A DNA stretch of 64,000 bases from positions 287,350,028 through 287,414,027 of the forward strand of contig JAUMIR010000002.1 of assembly GCA_030847615.1 (NCBI GenBank). Reading direction: 5' to 3'. Origin of the DNA: Gambelia wislizenii (Eukaryota; Chordata; Lepidosauria; Squamata; Crotaphytidae). Each line of letters opens with the position of its first letter. The stretch's first letter is position 1. Below, one piece after another: positions 48,201 to 58,900 of the stretch. The notes beneath the pieces were generated by a model that saw nothing but the letters and a program-made list of their open reading frames with translations, was not told the DNA's origin and did not search any database. Made by a program: the position numbers and the translations under genes.

Positions 48201-51200
48201 TGTCACTCCCCTTGAATATTCAGATTTGCTAATTTGACAAGAGCTGTAACCACATATGTGCTTTTGTACAACACTATCATATTGTCCAGTTGGCCAATAA
48301 TGCCCTTTCCTGAGAAAGGCAGATTTGGCTGCTGTTGCACATGCCTTGGTCATGTTTGTGTTAGATAACTGGAAAGCAAAGCACACAGGATTGCCTCTGT
48401 GAATTGTTAAAAATGCAACTGATACAAAATATGACAGCCAGAATTCTCTCTCAGAATGGCTTTATCAACATTATAACTCCTGTGTTGTTCAATTTACACT
48501 TGCTTCTGGTTCATTTCCAAGGCAAATCAAATTGCTGGTTACTTTTACCCTAACTGGGCTGGGGGCAGAATATTAGAACTGACTTTTGCAACAGGTCTGG
48601 TTGTTCTCTAAAATGATGGGATTCAGAAGGATGTTCTTGACTGTTTCCTCTAACACAATTGGTGGTCTCATCTGCCCTTGGGGAAGCAATCATGATTTCT
48701 ACTACCTGGTCAGTCCCATTGTGGTAGGTTTAATCAGCCAAGAACAAGAACTGACAAAGCAAGAGGTTGTCCCCATGCCTGTTCTATCCTGTCCATATTC
48801 TCAGACTCAATAAACAGAAAGGCATCAATGTAAAACAAAATAAGAGAACACCAGAGCAAATTTATAAATATAAGTAATTTTTTTGGAAAAGCACCTTGTG
48901 AACTGGTCATAGTGGGTCACTTGAGTCTCCACCTGTGGGAAAGGCGTAACAGGTAATTCTCATGCAGGCTGAAGGAACAATCCACACATCTAGGTTAACC
49001 CCACATGCCAATGGCTCAAAGGCAGGAACTTCAAAATTCTTTTCTGTTAAACTCATGCTCTCAGTTGTCTTCTCCCCTCAGTTTAAAAATTCCTGCCTTG
49101 TGAACAGGTCAATATTTCTATCTCTCATCTTTAATTTCTGCAGTAGTTCAAAGTATGTTTTAAGTTTCAAGTTAGATTAATAAGGTTTGACTATTAGGAT
49201 TAGATAGTCTGATTGTGGCTCCTGAAGTAATAGCCAAGGAAAGGAAACAAGGTGAGACGGACAGAGCAATAGAGGACAGCCTCTTATAGGCAGTAAAGAC
49301 AAAGTGTAAAGCAGATGATGAAGGCAAATTAATGTTGGATAGACCCCCTAAGGCTGTGAGTATGCAGATAATAAAGGGGGATCAGTTTGTTGTTGCTAAA
49401 ACGAAAGATGTCATGCCATTTGAGTGACATGTCTCTGAGAACGGGGCAGAATTGCTGCTGAGAAAAATATTTCTGTCGTTTAGTGACAGTAAAAATGAAA
49501 GCCAGTTTCTGCAACAGTGGAAAATACCAGACAAATGAGCCTGAGACACAGCAAACTAGTTCATTTTAAAAAATATAAAATCTAAGTCAAAAGTTAAAAC
49601 TAAGGCTGTACCTTGTAAATCCAGCAAGGGAGACAAAAGCACCGCAGAACTGAAAAGTTCCATGGCTACTTCTGGTCACCATTTTGAAAATGCAGGTTCT
49701 CTGCAGGGAGGCAGGGCTGCTCTGAGTATGAGTTTCATCCAGTCAGGTACAGCCACTCAATCTTGTGACCAGTTAGATATTCAGATTGGTAATCAGAATA
49801 TAGCAGCAGAGCAGCAGCTGTTGAATGAGAGAGACAGAAATGCAACTCAGGCATCCAGTAGACAGGTTCTGTGCGTGAATTATTTGTCTCATGTCTTCAC
49901 AGAAAGCCTTTCACATCAGCAGTCAATTGATTCAACTCAGTCAACTCACCTTAGCAGTTCAACAACAAGACCAGTGCATATGGCTCAAACAGACACCATC
50001 ATTTTTGCAGTCTTCTAATATGGCGTATATATTAAGAGATAATAAGAGCAGAAGTGCAACAAAATCAACAGGCATCTCAATTAATTAATTTGGGAAACAC
50101 CAATAATTTAGTCAATTTAAATAATATGAATTTAAATACAATCATAGAATTATAGAGTTGGAAGAGACCACAAGGGCCATCCAGTCCAACCTCCTGCCAT
50201 GCAGGAATCCTGATCAAAGCATCCCTGACAGATGGCCATCCAGCCTCTGTTTAAAGACCTCCAAGGAAGGAGACCCCACCATGCTCCGAGGGAGTGTGTT
50301 CCACTGCCGAATAGCTCTTACTGTCAGAAAGTTCCTCCTCATGTTGAGCTGGAATCTCTGTTCCTGGAGTTTGCATCCATTGCTCCGTGTTCTAGTCTCT
50401 GGAGCAGCAGAAAACAAGCTTGCTCCATCCTCAATGTGACACCCCTTCAAATACTTAAACAGGGCTATCATATCGCCCCTTAACAATCTTTTTTCCAGGC
50501 TAAACATACCCAGCTCCCTAAGTCTTTCCTCATAAGGCATGGCTTCTAGACCTTTCATCATTTTAATTGCCCTCCTCTGGACACGTTCCAATTTGTCAAT
50601 ATCCTTTTTGAATTGTGGTGCCTAGGACTGGACACAGTATTCTAGGTGAAGCCTGACCAAGGCAGAATAGAGTGGCACTATTACTTCCCTTGATCTAGAC
50701 ACTATACTTCTATTGATGCAGCCCAAAATCGCATTGGCCTTTTTACCTGCCGCATCACACTGTTGACTCATGTTCAATTTGTGGTCTACTAGGACTCCTA
50801 GATCCCTTTTGCACATAGTCTCGTTCAGCCAGGTCTCCCCCATCCTGTAACTATGCATTTCATTTTTCCTCCCTAAGTGCAGTACTTTACATTTCTCCGT
50901 ATTGAATTTAATTTTGTTAGCTTTGGCCCAGCTCTCCAATCTATCCAGGTCATTTTGAATTTTGATCCTGTCCTCTAGAGTATTAGCTACAATCAACAAT
51001 TTAAATATATTAAGTAAATTAATTAGTTTAGCTAATCAATTAGATTTAATTAATTAAGTGACTAACACAGATGTAACTAGAATGGAAATGTATTCTACAG
51101 ATATTGCTAATTCAGTTCAGGCAGGTGAACAGTTACAGGAACAGGTTAAAAGTTCAGATACACAGGAGAAGAGAGAATCGCTCAGTACTTCTTTAAATAG

Positions 51201-54200
51201 AACACGAAAGTGTAAGGAAAAGGTGAAGCATACATCTATAAAAGACAATTCAGCAGAAAGAAAGTTGCCAGATGAGGGCATGACATCTCAGGATTGAGAC
51301 ATAGATTTGGATGATAGTGCAGTGGAGATGGATAATGATTCAGACATTGATTCAGAGGAAGACATAGGAAAGGAAAGTGAAAGTTCTAGACTGCTTGAAA
51401 TAGAAAACTTTAAAGGTCTGTTGAAAAAGTGCTTCTGACATTAGAGCTAAGCACTGGTGAGATCTTATCACAAGATCAGAAAAAAATCAACTAGGTTAGC
51501 CTCTATATTACAACAAATGCCACCTCAAGATGTCCATATACCAGTGCCAGAGATGATAAAGAAAATGTTACAATCAGAATTGGGAAAATATAGCCAGTAA
51601 GAGGAGATTTCAAAAATTATGGAAAGAAATTGTATTTATATGACAAAAACTTTATGGAGCAGTTGGAAGTTCCCTTAATTGATGCTCCAGTTTCTGGATT
51701 AATTTCAAATTTGGCTCTCCCTAGAGAGGGTGACACAACCTTAAAAGATTTGGACAAAAAATAAAAAAAATAAACACAGCATTAAAAAGAACACATGAGG
51801 CCTTGGCATTAGCAGTGGCAATTTCAATTTTTGCCAGAGTAGGTATGTTGTGGACTCAGGGAGTGTTGGAGTCAGAGGACATGTCTGCAAAAACTCTACC
51901 CAAAGTAAGGTAGGCTACTACAGTTTGTGGCAGGTGTAAGTTTTGATGCCATAGCTTTCTCACCCAGGGCGATTATGTCAAAGGCTGTGGCTAGACAAGC
52001 TCTTTGGCTTAAGCACTGGGATGTAGACCAGAAAGCAAAGGTGAATTTGGCAATTACGCCATTTTGGGGCAAGTTGCTGTTTGGAGAGCAAACACTAAAT
52101 AAAATTTTAGTAGAGAACAAGGACAAAAAAAGAGTTTTAGCAACAAATCGAATAAAGAGATTTTATAGGAAATATTACAAAAATGAATCCTATTCCTTTC
52201 ATGGAAGACAGAATTTTCAAGGTCAAAGAGGTTCACGATTCAGCAGACCTCAGTGGAATAGAACAAGATTTCAGTTCAAACAGCAGCAACACCAGCAGTT
52301 CAGGAAGGGAGTGAACCATACCACTAGGGGTGGTAAAACTCAAGACTTGACTCTCAAGACATGCCGGTGTGAGGAAGACTTGTTCATTGTGGTCATCTTT
52401 GGAAACTCGTAACAACAGACAAGTGGGTGTTAGAGGTAGTGTTGATGAGTTATAATATTCAATTCTGCAAGCAACAAAGAGGAAGGTTTCTTCCATCACT
52501 GGTGTCCAAAAATATGCAAAAAAAGAACGATTATACAGGAAGAGAGAGATCATCTTTTAAAAATAGAAGCTATGGAAACAGTGCCTTTATAAGAAAGGTT
52601 CTAAGGGGTATATTCCCTGTTTTTCACTGTGCCCAAGCACAGCAGGGGGTACAGACCTATTTTGGACCTAAAATACTTGAATAGTTTTGTACAATACAAA
52701 AATTCAAGATAGAGACATTACAAACCATCTTAGACAATCTGGAATTACAGGACTTCATACTGTCAGTGGACTTGCGAGAAGCTTAACTGCATGTGCCCAT
52801 GAATAGTTACTGCAGACAGTTTCTGCGCTTTGAGTTCAACAGCCACCATTATCAATTGAAAATGTTACCCTTCAGCCTTGCATCAGCTCCAAGAGTGTTC
52901 ATCAAAGTATTGGCTCCAGTAATAGCATTTTTGAGACAGCCAGGGATTTTCCATACATGAATTGAGCAATATTCTGAATTGGGCAGAGAAACACCTGAAA
53001 TCTTTAACATCAGTTTGTCTGAAGGGAACCTTGAATCAAACAGCAGATTATCTGAGCAGAAACAGGATTTCACTGGGAGAATGGAGTTTAAACACGGAAG
53101 CTTTAAATCAGATAAAGAAAGGATATGGAATGTTCACAATGGACCTCTTTGTCTTTGGTGAGAATACCAAAACAAAAAGGTTCATTTCCATGGATGGAAA
53201 TCCAAAAGCAGAGTTGCATGATCCATTTCAAGTGCCATAGGGCAGCGGACTGCTGTATGTGTTCCCGCCACTTCCTATAATTCAGAAGGTGCTACTAAAG
53301 ATCAAGTGTGAGTAGCCACAAGTAGTGCTGATAGCTCCCTTTTGGCCTCGTGGGCCATGGTTTTCCTTGCTGAGGAGCATGGTGAACCATTTTATCTTCT
53401 TCCAAAGGAAGATTTGCTCCATCAGCGTCCAATATTGCATCCAAACCCAGATTGGCTGAGATTAGTCACGTGGAGGTTGAGCAGAGATTGTTGAAGAGCA
53501 AAGGGGTATTCAGATTCTGTGACATACAATTTTGGCTTTGAGATGAAAGTCAACTCTGGAGATATATGAAGTTACATGGAAAACTTTCAGGAAGTGGTGT
53601 GTATAGAATGCAGTGAATGAGGAGAAAGCTAAAATTCAGGACATTTTAGCTTTCCTCCAAGATGGCATATCTAAAGGACTAAGGACTAATACTTTAACAA
53701 GACAGGTGTTCAGTCTTGTCTTCTATAATATCAATAAAAGGGAATTCTTTATCATCACATCCACATGTTGAGAGATTTCTTTGTGGAGCAATTCTGCTAG
53801 CTACTCCGACAGTTCGTAGAATCCCTACGTGGGATCTAGATTTAGTGTTGGATATGTTGACTGGGTCGCCATTTGAACCATTGAGAGAAGCAACTTTATG
53901 ATGTCTGTCATTTAAAGTCTTCTTTTTAGTGGCTATAATATCAGCCCAACAGTGGTCAGAATTAGCAGTTCTTTCTGTGAGCCAAAATTTTTGCATCTTT
54001 GAGCCACATGGATTGACTCTGGTCATAGATCCATCTTTTGTTCCAAAGACCATTCCCATGAGACCAGGGAGTCAAAATGTGAGTTTGCTCATGTTTTGTT
54101 GTAATCCTGTTCATCCACTTGAGTACAAGTGGCATACTTTAGATGTAAGGAGGGCAGTAAAGATTTGTCTAAGAAGAACTTGAAGGATTAGGTGTACAGA

Positions 54201-55919
54201 GGCTTTATTTGTCTGCTTTAACCCACAAACTTTAGGTTATAAGCCTTCAAAACAAATGCTGTCAAGATGGCTGAAAGCATGCATTTTTCTCTGCTATGAT
54301 TTGGCAAACGTTCCAAGACCAGCAGGTATGCTAGTTCATTCGTTAGATCTATGACTACTACAACAGCCTTTAGAGTGGCAGCTTCCATGGAGGATGTGTG
54401 CAGAGCAGTGGGTTGGAAGAAGCCTTCCACATTCATTAATCATTATAAGGTGGATAAGTTTACATCTGGCCAGGCAGCCTTTGGAAGGACAGTATTACAG
54501 GCTGTAGCACAACATATAGTGGATTAGGCCTGCCCTGGTGTCAGTGGCTTGGGTATATCCCAGATGTGTGGATTACTCTTTCAGCCTGCCTGAGAATGAG
54601 AGGTTGATACTGAGAATGCTCATTCTAGGAAGGCTGAAGAAGCACTCCACCCCCACCCAGGGATAATTGAGAAAGGAATACTTTTCTATCTGTCCTACAA
54701 CTTATTCGGTTTTTAAGGCTATATAATAAAACTGAGGTGAGAAGGCAGCTGAGAGCATCAGTTTAACAGAAAAGAATTCTGAAGGTCCTGCCTCAAACTG
54801 GTGGACACGTGGGGTTAACCCAGATGTATCGATTTCTCCTTCAGCCTTCCTAGAATTACCATTCTTTGTGAGTATCAACCTCTCGTTTAGTACCTAGAAC
54901 AGCCAGTACAAAGATGGTAAGAAATATGATTTCTTTGCCATCCTTACAGAATAAGCCCTAAAATGTGATTACATTCATCACATCTTGCTTCATTGTAGCC
55001 ATCTACCCAACCACCTTCATATTCCTAGGTCTTCAGAAAAAAACTGAGGAGCATAGGTTCTAGCAAGTGGAACTAGCCATTCAGGAGCACTTATGTCAAC
55101 TTCCTGAGCCACTGTCCCATTCCAGACAGTGATCAGGGCTTCAGTAGGATTGCCAAATCCTCCAGGGAAATCCTCTAGAGTGCTTGTAAATCTATTTAAA
55201 TCCATCAGTTTCTGACAGTGGACCATCAAATAGACCGCTCCTGCAGAAGATGTAAGCTGCAATGAATGTAAGTGCTGTGAGTTAGTGATCTGTGACACGG
55301 GAATGAGCTCAAACTCATTCATCCTGTCCACAAATTACTGTTACCTTGCCAAAAAGCAAATGTCAAATGGAAAGTTTACCTGCAAGACTGCAAGAGTGGG
55401 TGGTACCAGATATTAGGCCAAACCAGTGGTTTTCATGGAGGCTACATAATCATAAGTAGGTGCAGATAGGGAGGGCTTGGTGCAGATGTGCTTTCCCACT
55501 ACCAGTAGTATTTAAAAAGTCAGATTCTATTGAGCAGCAGGTTGAACAGTAATCAACCTTACTCATATTCTGTCTGAGTAGTCCACCATGATCTGTATAA
55601 ACTTCTTCTGGCATTAGGGTAACGCTTACTGACTGTACCTCAGTAGGAGAACAGAATCACGGTAGATCATTGCGCTTTCATTTCTGCATGCATAAGATCA
55701 CTCTTGATGCTCCATCTAGAAATGTGAGATAAAGTGTTGGGATAGACCTTTTCCAACCAAGTTTCTGCCATTTCAGCTTTTTCATTCAAGATGAAATCCT
55801 GGATCACAGAGGTTTTTCTCAGAAGTGACTGTGAGATGGTTTTTGTTGTATCTTAATGAGATTTCCTTCTCATGTGTTTTTATTAAAAGCGACATTGAGG
55901 GTCTAGTCAGAGCCAGAGC

Positions 55920-55965
<46 letters not shown>

Positions 55966-58900
55966 CACTAGAATAAGTGATCTGTAAGTGTAAGCTGAAT
56001 CCCATTTTAGTTAAGCAGGATAAGCAATTTAAATTTTATTTGGTGAAGAAAATTCCAGAAAGGTCCTGGCCTCAAACTGTATTACTTCAGTGAGGTGACC
56101 ATTCTCTCTTCTAATCTGCTCTCTGTTCCTCCCCAATATACAAATCAATTTATGATCTGTTACTTCCATCATCCTTTTTAATTAAGTCCTCCTCCTTATT
56201 TTGTACTATACCTGTCTCAATAGTTTTTAAGACACCTCTGTTTGATTTTTCTTTCAATATACCTGGGGTGCAGATCACATTTCCAGGCTTGGGACATGCA
56301 GAAAGATGCTGGGGAGGGGACTACTTCTCCATTCTTCCTTGGTTATAGTGGCTTCAAACAAGCATTGTCAGGTTACCAGAGACCTTAGACAAGCAGACTT
56401 AACATACTAAGTATATTAAATATCAATAGTCAAAAAGATAATCAAGTAGAAGCAAAATGAATATGGAATGTTCCTTAAATGTTAGCTGACTCTTAAGATG
56501 CTACAAGAGATACGGGAGTCAACCTGTACTCTGAAGAAGCAGGCATTCACTATCTCCTCCACATTCGAAGGCCACCCTGGGGAATCCTTATCAGCCGTCC
56601 CAAGTATCTGTAGGTTGCTTAAAGGGACACATCTCCATAAACTATTATCTCTCTATAGGTTTCTCACCTGAGACCTACACAAGGTCCTTGAGGGCCTGGC
56701 TTTCAAACCTTTAAAAAAAGGCCTCTCTAAACATTTTTCCTGGAATGTCCTCTTCCTAATAGCCATAACATCAGCCAGGCACATGTCAGAATTAAGGGCC
56801 CTTTCTGTGAGGCCCATAATCTGTGTTTTCCATAAAGACTCTGGTTTTTTCTCTAGACCCTACCTTTATCCCAAAGGTCAACTCTACTTTTCATAGATCT
56901 CGGGATCTCTGCCTGCCTTCCTTTTGCCTACATCTGCACATAGAGTTGGAACAATTATGCCACACCTTGGACATGAGTAGGGCTATAAACATTTACAGTA
57001 TCTCAAATGTACTAGTTCTTTTCAATTTTCTGATGCTTCAGTCCAGTTGCACCATTAGCCACAGTGCTATTTGTTCTTGTCCTCTGCTCTACCTCAGTAG
57101 CTTGTTGAGTGCCTTCCAACCTAGGAGTCTTATCTTCTGGCACTATCTCTTGTTTCATTTTGGATGGTTTCATCAAAGGGTTTTCATGATAGAAGGTATT
57201 CAAGATAGTGCCTCCTTTTGTGCAGTACTAACAAGTGTTAGCTATGGTGCCACTACTGTTGTCTCTGAGAAATCTTCCACTAGTGGAAAGGTAGTGCCAT
57301 GGTCGGATACCCTAACCGGACCCTGCTTTCTTTTTTGTGCCGGAGGCAGCAGGACGGCCGTTCCGAAAGGACTATGGTCCTGATGAGGACTGCGTGCAGT
57401 TGATTCTAGGGTGCATGCCAAAGCAGGACTCACAACTATGTTCAAACTTGCACCGGGCCCGGAAGCACTTATCCAAGTTGTACTCCCAGCACACCAGGCG
57501 GAGCTCTTCCTTCTTGCGAGGTGCCTTTGCAACCTCCACCCTGCCCTTGATGTGTGGCCCCACTGTGAGAAGCCAGATCTTGTCATTGAGGAGATACCAC
57601 CTGTGGCTGTCATTGTGCGATGCATGTTTGCGAAACTATCATCATTGATGGCGGCTCCCTTACCCACCAAAGCTCTGGCCTTGAGTACGCTTCCAAGATG
57701 GTTGGCCAGATGCCATCCTCTGTCAGGGTAAACCATCATCACCACCCCCATGAACACTGCGTACCCCGACAACCAGTTGTTGAAGGAACGGTCAACAGGA
57801 TCCCCTTTGCTCTTGTCAGAGCTTTTCTTGTCACTCTAGGAAACCCTCCCTTCCTCACCTGTTGGTTTGATGAGAGAGAAGATGTTGACATAATATCCTT
57901 CGAGGATTTTATCTCGAATCTTCTTGTCCAGGTGAATTCCTGGGGGGGGGGCTCATTGTTCTTAAAAAAAGTGAGGCCTTTGTCAGGAGGAGACTCTGCC
58001 CCCTTGCCCCATGTGCGTGCGGGCCCCTTGTCACCCTGCCCCTGCTGCGTGCGCAACCTGAGTGCCCACTGTGGAAGCCCTGGCTCCATCACCCCTGCCT
58101 TCCAATACTTGAATTTGCTCACATCCTCCTCCTCTGATGCCTCGCCTGAAGTTTTTTCACTATCCGAATCTGTCCCCTGTCTGTGCCTGGAGCAATGCTG
58201 TTGCTTCCTTTTCTTGTTCCTCTTCTTCCTGCCACTCTCGGCGCTTCCCCTCACATCCCTCTCTGCTGAAGAAGAGCGATTCGATGGGCTGGGGGCACTA
58301 CTGCTGCATGACATTAAACGCTGTCCTCGCCCCTCTCTGGCTGACCCCGCCAAAGGCTCGTCAAATGCCTCACTGCTCCTTGAAGTCCTTGGCTCGCTGA
58401 TGTCAGTGGAGCTGTGTGGGGTAGTGGAATCCCATGGGCCTGAGGACCCTTGGGCCCATATCTTACCCAGGTGTTCTGCTACATACATGGCCACTTCTGA
58501 TAGCTCTTCCAAGCTAGGATCTTGCTCCATGATGGACCGTAATGTGCCCCCCGAATTGCTAGACTACCCAGCGTCACTTGCTTCTCTGAGTGAGGCACTC
58601 CTCCTCTGGGGCAAGGGCTGCCCAGGACCGAGGGGTTCTGCCCGCCTGAACTCTGGTGTGAGGTCTGGCTGCTGGCATCACCCTCTTGGCATCAGACCAG
58701 ATCAGCAACCCGCTGACAGGTAACTGGGTCCTGAGAAGCCTTGCCCCCAAAGAACAGGACATCTGCCTGAGAAGGTGGGGGAGTCAACCCTCGTACCCAA
58801 AATAGCCTCCCCTCACTGTACCAGAATAATCCTCCCACGTGCTTGTTGTGACTGAATTGGGTGTGCTTTATTATTTGTTTATTTAGATATCTGAGAGTGT

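Larger units (their letters stand above)
48952..54890 (+). mobile_element. DIRS-like tyrosine-recombinase retrotransposon, decayed
   Basis: Inverted terminal repeats: 48952-49010 (TAATTCTCATGCAGGCTGAA, CTAGGTTAACCCCACATG) and 54802-54865 (CACGTGGGGTTAACCCAG, TTCAGCCTTCCTAGAATTA). An internal complementary region at about 54555-54655 carries pieces complementary to both outer ends. Gene order is gag, RT/RNase H, then tyrosine recombinase, as in DIRS. Gag (51930-52410) has ARQALWLKHWDVDQKAK; RT (52600-52930) has RPILDLKYLN and SVDLREA; RNase H (52960-53240) has NQTADYLSRNRIS; the recombinase is at 53690-54530. Frames are broken throughout and a CR1 interrupts it at 50139-50997. Confidence 0.82.

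Noticed and set aside
51058..51297. Possible host exon MTNTDVTRMEMYS…
   Set aside because: Lies between the CR1 insertion and the gag block of the DIRS-like element; best read as part of its gag.
57620..58723. 367-codon open frame on + strand
   Set aside because: Antisense to the gag-like ORF relic; Ser/Leu/Pro-rich shadow frame with no family match.
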